Below, piece by piece: positions 51,556-61,480 of a DNA stretch of 64,000 nucleotides; positions within the stretch are counted from its first letter, which is position 1, and the number at the start of each line of letters is the position of its first letter. The position numbers were made by a program, and so were the translations under genes. Below the pieces are notes generated by a model. It saw only the letters and a list, made by a program, of their open reading frames with translations. It had not been told where the DNA came from and ran no database searches. The stretch is from Aureibaculum flavum (GTDB lineage Bacteria > Bacteroidota > Bacteroidia > Flavobacteriales > Flavobacteriaceae). The stretch spans positions 1 through 64,000 of the forward strand of contig NZ_JAEHFJ010000014.1 of the NCBI RefSeq assembly GCF_016406085.1, written 5' to 3'.

Positions 51556-53991
51556 TTGAACATGGAAAAGTTGAAATTAACAATTCTAATACTCTTTACG
51601 TGTTCAATGTATTGTTTTTCACAAGCTACATATACCATTTCTGGTTTAGTATCGGAAGCGAATGGAAACGGATTGCCATTTGCAAATGTTTTATTGCTAC
51701 AATCATCAGATTCTACATTGGTGAAAGGAATTGTTACATTGAATAACGGAAGTTACACCTTGGACAATATCAATCAAGGCGAATACCTAATTATGGTTAG
51801 TATGGTTGGATTCCAATCAGCCTATTCAAAACCTTTTAATCTAAATACTGCTTATAAAGTGGAACCTCTTGTCTTGATTGAAGGTGAGGCACTTGATGAG
51901 GTAGAAGTGGTGGCTAAAAAGCAATTGTATGAACAAAAAATTGACAGGATGGTTATAAATGTATCTAGTAGTATTATTGCTACTGGTTCATCAGCTTTAG
52001 AAGTGCTTGAACGTTCTCCAGGTGTTATTGTTGACAGACAGAATAACGCTATATCTTTAGTCGGAAAAAACGGTGTAGTTGTCATGATTAATGGAAAAGA
52101 AAGTTATATGCCTGCATCAAGTGTGGTGCAAATGTTGCAAGGGATGAGCTCTGATAATATTGAATCCATTGAATTGATAACCACACCACCCGCTAATTTT
52201 GATGCTGAGGGGAATGCAGGATTTATAAATATCGTATTAAAAACGCTTACAGATGTTGGGCTGAACGGTTCCTATTCGTTTTCTTTTGGTGTAGGTAACG
52301 GAAGTGTAACTTCTGATAATATTAGTTTTAACTATAGAAAGAATAAAATCAACATCTTTGGCAATTATTCTTTTTTTAGACAAACACAAGGACAACTATT
52401 TGAATTTGAGAGGCGTTTTACGAACGAAGATGGTATTCCTGTAAATGTAGCCACAGTATCTGACAGAGATCCAAATCTAAATTATCATAATATTAGGTCT
52501 GGCCTAGATTATCAGCTGTCCGATAAATCTGTTATTGGGCTTCTACTTTGGGCAAGTGATAGTAAATGGACCATGGATGCAACTAATATGAGTCGAGAGT
52601 TATTAAATGAAAGTCCCAATTCTTTTATAGAACTATTAAATAAGGAAAGAAACCAACATAAACATTTTGGATCAAATATTAACTTTAAACATAGTTTCAA
52701 AGAAGATGCTTATATCAGTATTGATTTAGATTATTTAAAATATGAAATTGAAAATCCTACAAATTATACCAACAGTTTTTTTGATGAAAATAATAATTTT
52801 TTAAGGAAAGAATTTACCAAAAGTGATAAATACAACCCTATTAACATTGCCGTTGGCAAAGCCGATTATAGTAGTCAAATTAGTGATAAAATAAAGTTGG
52901 GAATAGGGCTAAAAGCAGCTTTTAATAATTTTGATAATGATGTGGTTGTGGGTACTGTTGAGGGGCAAAATTTTATCGAAGATCCTGAATTGACCAACAT
53001 CAGTAAATTAGAAGAACGGATATTGGCTGGTTACAGTAGTATTGACTACACCATAAACGACATAATAAGCCTGCAATTAGGCTTGCGATATGAACATACC
53101 GACTCGGAGTTGAATTCTGACAAACAAGGTAAAGTGGTGGATAGGGCTTTTGGCGAATTTTTCCCAACAGCATATCTCTCGTATAAAGTTAACGATAGTT
53201 TGAATTTTAATGGTTCTTATTCAAGACGTATCACTAGACCAACATTTAATGATATGGCTCCATTTGTAATTTTCTTTGACCCAGGCACTTTTTTTAGTGG
53301 AAATGCTTCTATCCAACCTGCCATTTCAAATTCCTTTAAATTCGATGTTAATTACCGGTCTATGATTCTTTCAGCACAGTATACCATAGAGGATGGAACT
53401 ATTTCAAGATTTCAATCCTCTTTTGACGAAGAAAATGAAAGATTGGTTTTTGCGGCGGCAAACATAGATAGGACAAAAATATTCTCCTTAACATTAGGGA
53501 TTCCAATAACCGTAACGCACTGGTGGAAAATGCAGAACAACTTTATATTTTCAAATACCAAATTTTCAAATACCGTAGATGGCTCACTTTCTAATTTTGA
53601 AAAAAATACAATAAATATCAATTGCACGCAGTCATTTACCATGGCAAAAAACCTTACTTCAGAAATTAGTGTAAATTATAACAGCCCAAGTTTAAACAGT
53701 TTTATAGGCACTTCCACGTTAAAAAGTATTTATGGAATAAATCTTGGGATTCAAAAAAAGTTTGGTGATAAATGGGGTACACTCGGATTTAAGGTCAATG
53801 ACTTGATGGATTCAATGAAATGGGAGGTAACCAACAGTGTTCCTGAGCAAAACCTGAATACAAATAGTACCTTCGATTTTATGAACCGTACCTTTATGTT
53901 GACCTATTCAAGAAATTTTGGAAATAAAAAACTAAAATCCGCACGTGAAAGAGATACAGGGGCAGAAGAGGAAAAAAAGAGGTTAAATTAG
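51556..53991 (+). CDS. TonB-dependent receptor-like outer-membrane beta-barrel protein
   Basis: An 811-residue outer-membrane protein. The signal peptide (ILILFTCSMYCFSQ) is followed by a carboxypeptidase-regulatory-like domain (about 23-100; YTISGLVSEANGNGLPFANV). A plug-like region follows (LDEVEVVAKKQLYE, VIVDRQNNAISLVGKNGVVV, TTPPANFDAEGNAGFINIVL). A long beta-barrel of the OMP_b-brl_3 class fills the rest, with an alternating C-terminal strand (TFMLTYSRNFGNKK). This class includes transporters for unknown ligands and is not SusC. No SusD neighbour is present. It may act with the esterase and TPR proteins upstream. Confidence 0.9.
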   Translation: MNMEKLKLTILILFTCSMYCFSQATYTISGLVSEANGNGLPFANVLLLQSSDSTLVKGIVTLNNGSYTLDNINQGEYLIMVSMVGFQSAYSKPFNLNTAYKVEPLVLIEGEALDEVEVVAKKQLYEQKIDRMVINVSSSIIATGSSALEVLERSPGVIVDRQNNAISLVGKNGVVVMINGKESYMPASSVVQMLQGMSSDNIESIELITTPPANFDAEGNAGFINIVLKTLTDVGLNGSYSFSFGVGNGSVTSDNISFNYRKNKINIFGNYSFFRQTQGQLFEFERRFTNEDGIPVNVATVSDRDPNLNYHNIRSGLDYQLSDKSVIGLLLWASDSKWTMDATNMSRELLNESPNSFIELLNKERNQHKHFGSNINFKHSFKEDAYISIDLDYLKYEIENPTNYTNSFFDENNNFLRKEFTKSDKYNPINIAVGKADYSSQISDKIKLGIGLKAAFNNFDNDVVVGTVEGQNFIEDPELTNISKLEERILAGYSSIDYTINDIISLQLGLRYEHTDSELNSDKQGKVVDRAFGEFFPTAYLSYKVNDSLNFNGSYSRRITRPTFNDMAPFVIFFDPGTFFSGNASIQPAISNSFKFDVNYRSMILSAQYTIEDGTISRFQSSFDEENERLVFAAANIDRTKIFSLTLGIPITVTHWWKMQNNFIFSNTKFSNTVDGSLSNFEKNTININCTQSFTMAKNLTSEISVNYNSPSLNSFIGTSTLKSIYGINLGIQKKFGDKWGTLGFKVNDLMDSMKWEVTNSVPEQNLNTNSTFDFMNRTFMLTYSRNFGNKKLKSARERDTGAEEEKKRLN

Positions 53992-53995
53992 TAAC

Positions 53996-54030
53996 AAAAA
54001 AGCCTGAAATATTTAATTTCAGGCTTTTTC
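53996..54030. terminator. Bidirectional intrinsic terminator
   Basis: AAAAAAGCCTGAAAT (53996-54010) pairs with ATTTCAGGCTTTTT (54016-54029). It is shared by the plus-strand receptor gene and the convergent pdhC gene. The stem words match the terminator at 38451. Confidence 0.9.
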
Positions 54031-54055
54031 TATATTTATTTTTACTACTTATAAA

Positions 54056-55696
54056 TTATACCAACATTGTAACTGGATTTTCAATAAATCCTTTTAATGT
54101 TAATAAAAATTGAGCACCAGTAGCACCGTCAACCGTTCTGTGGTCACATGCCAAGGTTAATTTCATTGTATTACCTACAACAATTTGACCTTCTTTTACA
54201 ATTGGTTTTTGAACAATTGCTCCCACTGATAAAATAGCTGAATTTGGCTGATTTATAATTGAAGTAAAGTCCGTTATACCAAACATTCCTAAATTAGAAA
54301 TAGTAAAAGTACTACCTTCCATTTCTTGAGGCGTTAACTTTTTATTTCTTGCTTTCCCAGCATATTCTTTTACTTTTGATCCAATTTGTTGTAAGCTTTG
54401 CTCATCGGCAAATTTTAAAACGGGAACCAATAATCCATCTTCAACCGCAACGGCTACACCAATATGTACATGATGATTTATACGCATTCTATCGTCAAAC
54501 CACTGAGAATTTACTTGTGGATGTTGTTTTAGAGCTAAAGCTACAGCTTTAACAACCATATCGTTATAAGATATTTTGGTGTCAGGTACAGAATTGAATT
54601 GTTGTCTAAATGCAATCGCATTATCCATATTGAATTCTACATTCAAATAGTAATGTGGTGCTGTAAATTTAGATTCACCTAATCTACGAGCAATTACTTT
54701 ACGCATTTGCGAGTTCGGTATTTCATCGAAACTTTCTTCACCGCTTGCCACAAATGGCATTGCAGATGAACCAGCTTGGCTAGGTGTAAAGTTTTCAACA
54801 TCACTTCTGATGATACGTCCACCAGTACCAGAACCTTTTACTTGTGCAAGGTTAATTCCTTTTTCTTGTGCTATTTTTTTTGCCAATGGAGAAGCGAATA
54901 TTCGTCCCCCAGAAGTAGAAGTGGTTACATTTGCTTCTTGAGCTGGTGCACTTACTGTTTTTTGAGCTTGTGGTGGAGCAGCTTTTACTTCTTCTTTTTT
55001 AGGAGCTGGTTTTGCTTCTTCTTTCGCTTCTGATTTTGAAAAAGCACCACCTTTTATAGCTTCTACTAATTCAGTTACATCAGTACCTTCATTACCAATT
55101 ACAGCCAAAACACTATCAACAAGAGCAGTTTCTCCTTCATGAACACCTATGTACAATAATGTACCATCATAGAAACATTCAAATTCCATAGTGGCTTTAT
55201 CAGTTTCTATTTCTGCTAAAATATCACCTTCTTGAACTTTGTCACCAACTTTTTTAAGCCAAGATGCAACCGTACCTTCGGTCATCGTATCACTTAAACG
55301 AGGCATGGTAACTATCTGAGCACCATCGGGAATTGCAGCATTTGAGCTGGCTTTCGCTTCTTCTTCTTTAACCTCTGATTTTTCTGTTACAGCAGCTTCA
55401 TTTTGATCTTCTTTAGGAGCATCTGAATCTCCTTTAAGTAAGTCTGATATATCTTCACCTTCTTCACCTATAATCGCTAACAAAGTATCTACTTTAGAAG
55501 TTTCTCCTTCTTGGATTCCAATATATAATAAAGTACCTTCATTGAAAGATTCGAACTCCATCGTAGCTTTATCCGTTTCTATTTCAGCTAGTATATCTCC
55601 TTCTTCGATCTTATCACCTACTTTTTTTAACCATTTAGCAACAACACCTTCTTCCATAGTGTCGCTCAAACGGGGCATATTAATAATTGTTGCCAT
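54056..55696 (-). CDS. pdhC: Pyruvate dehydrogenase E2, dihydrolipoamide acetyltransferase
   Basis: A 546-residue E2. Two lipoyl domains (about 1-78 and 129-206), each with the lipoylated lysine in ETDKATMEFE, are joined by acidic and Ala/Pro-rich linkers. A peripheral-subunit-binding domain (about 262-300; ASPLAKKIAQEKGINLAQVK) and the catalytic core (about 320-546) follow, with the active-site HRTVDG near the end. It transfers acetyl groups to CoA. The E1-alpha gene is directly upstream with 55 bp between. E1-beta and E3 are not in the window. Confidence 0.96.
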   Translation of the reverse strand: MATIINMPRLSDTMEEGVVAKWLKKVGDKIEEGDILAEIETDKATMEFESFNEGTLLYIGIQEGETSKVDTLLAIIGEEGEDISDLLKGDSDAPKEDQNEAAVTEKSEVKEEEAKASSNAAIPDGAQIVTMPRLSDTMTEGTVASWLKKVGDKVQEGDILAEIETDKATMEFECFYDGTLLYIGVHEGETALVDSVLAVIGNEGTDVTELVEAIKGGAFSKSEAKEEAKPAPKKEEVKAAPPQAQKTVSAPAQEANVTTSTSGGRIFASPLAKKIAQEKGINLAQVKGSGTGGRIIRSDVENFTPSQAGSSAMPFVASGEESFDEIPNSQMRKVIARRLGESKFTAPHYYLNVEFNMDNAIAFRQQFNSVPDTKISYNDMVVKAVALALKQHPQVNSQWFDDRMRINHHVHIGVAVAVEDGLLVPVLKFADEQSLQQIGSKVKEYAGKARNKKLTPQEMEGSTFTISNLGMFGITDFTSIINQPNSAILSVGAIVQKPIVKEGQIVVGNTMKLTLACDHRTVDGATGAQFLLTLKGFIENPVTMLV

Positions 55697-55751
55697 AAAT
55701 TTTATTTTAAACTTTTATCTAGTAATCTATTATTTGCTTATCTTTTGTATA

Positions 55752-56747
55752 CTATAATTTGTGTTTTACAAAAGGGTAATCTTCTTGTTCGTAAACCATA
55801 TCATACAATGCTTGTTTATCTGGATATGGAGATTCTTCAGCAAATTTTTCACATTCTGCTACTTTATCTTTTACTGCTTTGTTCCATGCTTTTATTTCAT
55901 CATCAGTTGCATATTTTTCCTTTTTTATTACATCTAAAACTTGAGTAATAGGATCTATTTTTTTATACTCTGCCACTTCATCTTTCGTTCTATAATGCTG
56001 AGCATCACTCATAGAATGTCCTCTATATCTGTATGTTTTAACTTCCAAGAAGTATGGTCCATCCTTTCTAGCATGTTCAATAGCTTCATACATCGCTTCA
56101 GCAACTTTAACGGGATTCATCCCATCAACTGGCTTGCTTGGCATATCATATCCTAAGCCTAACTTCCAAATATCTTCATGATTTGCAGTACGTTTTACGG
56201 ATGTACCCATGGCATAACCGTTATTCTCTACTACAAAAACTACAGGAAGCTTCCATAACATGGCCATATTAAAGGTTTCATGTAAAGAACCTTGTCTTGC
56301 AGCACCATCACCAAAACATGTTAGCGTAACAGCATCGTTTCCTTTGTACTTATCACCAAAAGCAATACCTGCACCTAATGGAATTTGACCACCAACAATA
56401 CCATGACCTCCATAAAAACGATGTTCTTTAGAAAAAATATGCATAGAACCACCCATACCATGAGAAGTTCCAGTTTCTTTACCGTATAGCTCAGCCATAA
56501 CTCTTCTAGGATCTACACCCATTCCGATAGGTTGTACGTGATTACGGTAAGCAGTAATCATCTTATCTTTTGTTAAGTCCATAGCGTGTAAGGCACCTGC
56601 CAATACAGCTTCTTGACCATTATAGAGGTGTAAAAAACCTCGAACTTTTTGCTGAATATAAACAGCTGCTAATTTATCTTCAAACTTTCGCCAAAAAAGC
56701 ATGTCTTTGTACCAATTGATGTAGGTCTCTTTAGTTATTTCCTTCAT
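55752..56747 (-). CDS. pdhA: Pyruvate dehydrogenase E1 component, alpha subunit
   Basis: A 331-residue thiamine-diphosphate subunit. The metal/cofactor motif runs GDGAARQGSLHETFNMAMLW to VVENNGYAMGT, and the phosphorylation-loop region is YRYRGHSMSDAQHYR. Length is typical of the alpha subunit of the heterotetrameric E1. It is first in the pdhA-pdhC transcript on this strand; the beta subunit must be encoded elsewhere, a common flavobacterial arrangement. Confidence 0.96.
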   Translation of the reverse strand: MKEITKETYINWYKDMLFWRKFEDKLAAVYIQQKVRGFLHLYNGQEAVLAGALHAMDLTKDKMITAYRNHVQPIGMGVDPRRVMAELYGKETGTSHGMGGSMHIFSKEHRFYGGHGIVGGQIPLGAGIAFGDKYKGNDAVTLTCFGDGAARQGSLHETFNMAMLWKLPVVFVVENNGYAMGTSVKRTANHEDIWKLGLGYDMPSKPVDGMNPVKVAEAMYEAIEHARKDGPYFLEVKTYRYRGHSMSDAQHYRTKDEVAEYKKIDPITQVLDVIKKEKYATDDEIKAWNKAVKDKVAECEKFAEESPYPDKQALYDMVYEQEDYPFVKHKL

Positions 56748-56768
56748 GTTGTTTTAAAGTAATAGTTA

Positions 56769-56788
56769 CAAACGTAGTTACAAAAATA
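56769..56788 (-). promoter_or_regulatory. Overlapping -7 elements upstream of pdhA
   Basis: On the minus strand TATTTTTG (56788-56781) and TACGTTTG (56776-56769) both match TAnnTTTG and lie 21-41 nt before the pdhA ATG. Near-consensus TTTAG is at the -33 position of the first. The 56789-57075 remainder of this gap shows no gene. Confidence 0.5.
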
Positions 56789-57075
56789 CTACTTTAGATG
56801 TAGTTCTAAAAGAAACATTTGATTTTTGTTATATTTCTTTTATTCAGAACTGTAATGAAAGGTAATTATTATATTTTTCACAAAAAATGACACATTTTAT
56901 ATGTGATTAATGAAGTATTCTTATGCTTAAATAGTCAACATATTAATCATTTGATTAATTTTTAGCTCCAAATGATTCGTAAAAGAGGATTTTATAGCTA
57001 TTTCAAAGTGATTGTGTTTAAATTATTGATCAATAATTATCATTTGTACCAACAATAACAATGGTAATACCTGAT

Positions 57076-58014
57076 TTATTTTAGTGATTGTATTGTTAGG
57101 TAGAGTTGTTCAATTACCAATGCCATTTTATGAAGATTTAAGGTTGATAATAAGTCTCCTTTTTTATGATAATTTTTATTTCGGTAAAATGCAGTATTTG
57201 TGATCATTACAGCATCATAATTTAGATTCCAATAGTTCAGGTGATCTGAAAAATCAACACCAGGCAACATGGAATTTCCTTTTAATGATTCTGTTTTTAT
57301 TATTTTTTTTGATTTAAATAATTGATTGAATTCATTGCTAAATTCACCACTGTTTTTATGTTGAACAACGGTTATATAATCTGCCTTGTTACCATAAATT
57401 AAGCTCATTCCAGGGATAGGATATTCTTGTGAGTTGGGCTGGTCATTGTAGTACCCTATCATTTCTAGACAAATCATTCCTTTAACAGGAATCTTATTTT
57501 CATTTAGATAATGAGCGTGAATGGCACTGCCCATTTGTGCGGTTCTAAAAAAAGGTGGCTCTTCTAAAGTATAGGCGACAAAATCGATACGGTAGTTTAA
57601 TTTTTCTTTTGATAATAATCTTGCCAATTCTAAAATACCAGCAACACCACTGGCATTATCATCTGCTCCAGTATGGTTGCCATATACATCGTAATGAGCA
57701 CCTATTATAATCCGTTCTTTATTTTCAATACCTATGGAACCTATTACGTTTTTATAGGTTTTGTTTTCAACATCAAAATTTTGAAAAGCGGTAGTGTCAC
57801 AGACTTTTATAAATTCAGATTTTATATAATTAGCAACACTATCTAATGTTGTTATATTTTTGTAGTTCCTTGGTTTTTGAGTATTGGTGATGTTTACTAA
57901 ATCATTGAGAACACGCACTGTATCTGTAAATTGTAATGTAGTTTTAGTATTGTTTTGAGAATGGGTACAGCTCACAAAAGTGGCCAATAATATTATAAAG
58001 CAAAGGTTTCTCAT
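57076..58014 (-). CDS. M28 family metallopeptidase lipoprotein (third copy)
   Basis: A 312-residue protein with a lipobox (FVSC after IILLAT). The compact M28 domain lacks a PA insert; zinc ligands are in GAHYDVYGNHTGADDNASG, TLEEPPFFRT, CLEMIGYY and the final DHLNYWN. Length and motif order match small aminopeptidase-like M28 proteins and glutaminyl-cyclase relatives. It is isolated on the minus strand. A role in trimming extracellular peptides is likely. Confidence 0.9.
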   Translation of the reverse strand: MRNLCFIILLATFVSCTHSQNNTKTTLQFTDTVRVLNDLVNITNTQKPRNYKNITTLDSVANYIKSEFIKVCDTTAFQNFDVENKTYKNVIGSIGIENKERIIIGAHYDVYGNHTGADDNASGVAGILELARLLSKEKLNYRIDFVAYTLEEPPFFRTAQMGSAIHAHYLNENKIPVKGMICLEMIGYYNDQPNSQEYPIPGMSLIYGNKADYITVVQHKNSGEFSNEFNQLFKSKKIIKTESLKGNSMLPGVDFSDHLNYWNLNYDAVMITNTAFYRNKNYHKKGDLLSTLNLHKMALVIEQLYLTIQSLK

Positions 58015-58144
58015 AGTTAAAATTTTACATAAAACTATTTGAAATTACAATATCAAAAAACTAATAATTAGCGAATGATCATTTGAAGTGTGTAAAACCT
58101 ATATATGAATTAGGGAGCTTATTTTTATAACTTTTAAGAAAGGG

Positions 58145-59158
58145 TTACTCTTTGCTCTTAAGAATGTAAATTCCATTTTCTTTATATGCTCTTTTCGATC
58201 TGCCATTACCTCTCAATTCAATAAAAGCAATTTTTTTCGGGTTTTCAAATTCCTTTTTGGGATAAAACAATTCGATATCAGGGAAGTAGGAGCCGAAAGT
58301 ACCTGATTTAAATGTATATGCTTTAAAGTTTAAAATTTCATCAAAATGAGTAAGACTAAAATAACCTGTACCATTCCATCCAGATCTACTCGTGTTATTG
58401 ATGTCAAAGAATGAGCTGTGTTCAGGTGATTTTCCTACAAATTTTTCTAAATATATAGGTTCGTTTTTATCTTTCCATTTTTGCCATGGGGCAATTTTGT
58501 TTGCTAAGACAATCAGTGAATCTAAACTTTTTTCCTCTTGTTTATAAAACTTAAACGGGTTCATATAGAAATCATCAAAACCCTTTGCGGACTTAAAGAC
58601 TATCCAATTATCATTAATATTTACATAACAATTTATGTAATCGTCATCATAATCATTACCATAAATAATAATATCAGACTTCGCTATATATTCGTGAAAT
58701 ACATTGGCTTCAATACTATCATAATTTATAATTTGATGATATTCTTGTTTTGCTTTATTACCAGAATAAATCCAATCCATGTAATAATCTTTTTCAAAAT
58801 TATATCCTAATTTATTGATGTAATCTCTAAAATTCAGACTGTCGCCTACCTTTCCATCTTTATTAACTTTCCATAAGGTTTTCCAACCTGCGTTATTTCT
58901 ATCATAATCAGAGTCATAAATTGTTAAAATATATTCTTGGGTTGCAGTGTTATAGGTAATAGGGCCATCTAAATTACCATCAATAATTTTATTTATTTGA
59001 TAGCTTTCTGATGTAACAGTATGATCGGATAAATAGTTGTAATCTGCATACAAGCCGAATAAAGAGACACGATCAACTAAATATCTAACAGGGCCAATGT
59101 TGCTGTATGTAAGGTATAGGGCAAGTAGAACCCCTAAAATTTTTAAGGACTTTTTCAT
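58145..59158 (-). CDS. Membrane-anchored protein of unknown function
   Basis: A 337-residue protein with one N-terminal hydrophobic segment (LKILGVLLALYLTYSNIG) and a long Tyr/Asp-rich exported part (DSDYDRNNAGWKTLWKV, IIIYGNDYDDDYINCYVNIN). It looks beta-rich, and the C-terminus is basic. No family is recognised. It is the gene just downstream of rlmF on this strand with a 36-bp gap, so co-transcription is possible. Confidence 0.6.
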   Translation of the reverse strand: MKKSLKILGVLLALYLTYSNIGPVRYLVDRVSLFGLYADYNYLSDHTVTSESYQINKIIDGNLDGPITYNTATQEYILTIYDSDYDRNNAGWKTLWKVNKDGKVGDSLNFRDYINKLGYNFEKDYYMDWIYSGNKAKQEYHQIINYDSIEANVFHEYIAKSDIIIYGNDYDDDYINCYVNINDNWIVFKSAKGFDDFYMNPFKFYKQEEKSLDSLIVLANKIAPWQKWKDKNEPIYLEKFVGKSPEHSSFFDINNTSRSGWNGTGYFSLTHFDEILNFKAYTFKSGTFGSYFPDIELFYPKKEFENPKKIAFIELRGNGRSKRAYKENGIYILKSKE

Positions 59159-59194
59159 ATTGATTTTATCCGTGGAGTATTTTTTTAGATTAAA

Positions 59195-60175
59195 TTACTT
59201 TTTAGAAGGTTTTTTATCTGCCCATCTGGTCAATTTCCATTCTTTTTGTTCTAATTTAGAAAGAAAGGTCCAAGCTACAATACGGCTCGATTTATTACCT
59301 GTGCCCATGGCGATGGTTTTAACATCTACAGCGTTGTATTTATCTAATGTTTTGTAAATTCCATTGAGATTAGATTGTTTAGATACTAAGGTTGAAAACC
59401 AATAACAGTTTTTAGCAAATTTTTCACTTTCACGCACCATATTTGTGATAAATTTTGATTCGCCACCGTCACAAACCAACTCATTATAAATTCCAGCAAA
59501 ATTGAGTTCTGGTGTTTTTACTTTTTTACCAGATAAATTTTGAACCTTTCGTTTTGTGCCTCTTTGAGCATCTTCAATAGAAGCATGAAAAGGAGGATTA
59601 CATACTGTGATGTCCACCTTATCTTCTCTGGTAAGAATTCCGTAAAAAATATCTTTAGTATTTTCTTGTAACCTAAAAGTAATTTTATCTTTTAAAGATG
59701 GGTTAGAATCAACAATCTGCTGAGAAGATTGTATGGAATTTGGATTAATATCAGACCCAATAAAATTCCATCCGTATTCTGTCACTCCTAATATAGGATA
59801 AATACAACTGGCACCAACACCAACATCTAAACAGGTAATTTTGTTTCCTGTTGGGATTTTTCCAAAATTATGTTCACGCAACAAATCAGCCATATGATGG
59901 ATATAATCTGCCCTTCCAGGAATGGGTGGACATAAATTTTCATCTGGGAAATCCCAATTTTTAATTCCGTAATAATGATGTAACAACCCTTTGTTTAAGA
60001 TTTTTACAGCTTCGGGATTTGAAAAATCAACAGAATCATCGCCATATTTATTTGGTTTTACATGCATTGCCAATTCAGGATTTGACTGCACCAATGCACT
60101 TAAGTCATAACGTTCTCTGTTTTTATTTCGAGGATGCAAACTAGATTTTATAGGACTTGGTTTTTTAGACGACAT
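59195..60175 (-). CDS. rlmF: RlmF, 23S rRNA (adenine-1618-N6)-methyltransferase
   Basis: A 326-residue Rossmann methyltransferase. The SAM-binding strand is CLDVGVGASCIYPILG; the catalytic N6-adenine motif NPPFHAS lies in DITVCNPPFHASIEDA. The basic start (PSPIKSSLHPRNKNRERYDL) and the characteristic LNKGLLHHYYGIKNWDFP are typical of RlmF/YbiN. It modifies A1618 of 23S rRNA. Length is normal. Confidence 0.95.
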   Translation of the reverse strand: MSSKKPSPIKSSLHPRNKNRERYDLSALVQSNPELAMHVKPNKYGDDSVDFSNPEAVKILNKGLLHHYYGIKNWDFPDENLCPPIPGRADYIHHMADLLREHNFGKIPTGNKITCLDVGVGASCIYPILGVTEYGWNFIGSDINPNSIQSSQQIVDSNPSLKDKITFRLQENTKDIFYGILTREDKVDITVCNPPFHASIEDAQRGTKRKVQNLSGKKVKTPELNFAGIYNELVCDGGESKFITNMVRESEKFAKNCYWFSTLVSKQSNLNGIYKTLDKYNAVDVKTIAMGTGNKSSRIVAWTFLSKLEQKEWKLTRWADKKPSKK

Positions 60176-60474
60176 GTAATTACTGTATTGTTGATATTAA
60201 AATATAGGTAAAATATAATTTCAATTTGGTAAATATCTTACTTCTTTCATTAATTACTAAGATTTGTGCTCTTTTTCTGTATAAATAGTTTAGATTTTTT
60301 TAAGTAAGAATTCATATCTGTTTTAATTAAAAACCTAAAATACTAGCATATAACTTTCTTTAAACAGCGATAAATGTAAATTTTTTAGCATTGTTAAGGT
60401 CTTTCGCGGACTTTTAGTCTCTACAAATCAAATAATAGGAGGGAAGTTTTAAAGACAATAACCACAATTTTGGT
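60176..60474. other. Intergenic gap of 299 bp
   Basis: AT-rich with no open frame of note. A short segment (GCATTGTTAAGGTC at 60388-60401, then TTTCGCGGACTTTTAG) loosely recalls cassette-site words such as ACATTGTTA and AGTCC-CGAGG, but no palindrome pairs with it. Confidence 0.4.
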
Positions 60475-60813
60475 CTATAGTTGGTTAATCCCTTCTACCT
60501 TAAAAAGTTCAGTTCCCTTATTTAGTTTCGTATTTAAAGGACACATTGATATTATTTTTCCATTAAACATACTCTCAAACTCCATAAGTATCATGTCATT
60601 AGAAAGATCACATATAATATCTCCTGGCTTAACAACATCTCCTAGTTTAATATTCCATTTAGTCAGCACTAAATTTTTTTGATTCTCTAATTCTGGGGCA
60701 AAAACAGATTCAACCTGACCTTTTTCAAGTTTGGATTCATAAGGTACGTGTTGATTTGTTTTATTCGGTTTTTTAGTTGATGAAAATAGTTTTTGAAACA
60801 AGGATTTAATCAT
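60475..60813 (-). CDS. Lipoyl/biotinyl-like domain protein without the modified lysine
   Basis: A 112-residue protein from the ATG at 60813, 7 nt past the stop of the lipoprotein gene upstream; a longer start at 60855 would overlap that gene. The C-terminal 75 residues follow the lipoyl-domain hairpin pattern (WNIKLGDVVKPGDIICDLSN, LMEFESMFNGKI). At the lysine position (ETDKATMEFE in the E2 of this window) it reads SNDMILMEFE, a Met. So it should not be lipoylated or biotinylated. The short basic N-terminus (KSLFQKLFSSTKKP) could be membrane-associated. Function unknown. Confidence 0.7.
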   Translation of the reverse strand: MIKSLFQKLFSSTKKPNKTNQHVPYESKLEKGQVESVFAPELENQKNLVLTKWNIKLGDVVKPGDIICDLSNDMILMEFESMFNGKIISMCPLNTKLNKGTELFKVEGINQL

Positions 60814-60820
60814 AATTAAA

Positions 60821-61444
60821 TTATTTTTTAAATTTTGAATTGACCCAAGCATCAAGCATTTCTTTTTTATCAGCTTCGTTATTATAATTTATGTTTACAC
60901 CAAAGTCAAACCCATTAATTAATCGGTTATACATTTGTTGTTTAATAATTTCTTCACCATCTGGGCCATAAATAATAAATTCATACGTTTGAAAATCAAG
61001 CCCATCAATGTTAACTACCGTTGTTGCTGACGTATCTGTTTTCATGTCTTGATCAGTGTACGTATCATACATTAATTTTTTTAAGAGTATGTTATTCTCT
61101 TTCCATTCGCCAGGATATTCAATTTCGAAAGGCTCTGAAGTCGATTGAAAACTGTTAAATGGGTTTTTTTGAAAACCGATTAAATTTTTAAGACCAGAGA
61201 TATTAATGTTATCGCCTATTTGATTTTCTAAAATCTCTTTTCCTTTATTTGTATGACTTTGACTCTGTTGTTTTGTAGTCACCTTCCAATCATTTGGTAT
61301 GGTAATGGTCCATCCAATTTCTTTACTATTGTAAACATTACTATTTACACTACCCTCGTCTACAGCTTCATTTGAATTCACTTTTTTACAAGAGGTAATT
61401 AAGAGTATAATAATTAAAAGTGCTTTTGTATATCTTATTATCAT
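60821..61444 (-). CDS. Lipoprotein of unknown function
   Basis: A 207-residue lipoprotein (lipobox ITSC after IIILL). A charged linker is followed by a PsbP/DUF-like domain: IGWTITIPNDWKV, then a long helix and TVVNIDGLDFQTYEFIIYG. The segment resembles bacterial PsbP-like lipoproteins that begin with WTITIPxxW, but I could not confirm it. The lipoyl-like gene starts 7 nt after its stop, so the two are probably translated together. Confidence 0.65.
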   Translation of the reverse strand: MIIRYTKALLIIILLITSCKKVNSNEAVDEGSVNSNVYNSKEIGWTITIPNDWKVTTKQQSQSHTNKGKEILENQIGDNINISGLKNLIGFQKNPFNSFQSTSEPFEIEYPGEWKENNILLKKLMYDTYTDQDMKTDTSATTVVNIDGLDFQTYEFIIYGPDGEEIIKQQMYNRLINGFDFGVNINYNNEADKKEMLDAWVNSKFKK

Positions 61445-61480
61445 AAGTGTATTTTGTTTTGAGATGTAAGGTTTAAAAAA

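Noticed and set aside
60340-60440. Possible degenerate cassette site (GCATTGTTAAGG, CGCGGACTTTTAG)
   Set aside because: No complementary partner end, no clear palindrome and no recombinase nearby; similarity is limited to short words.
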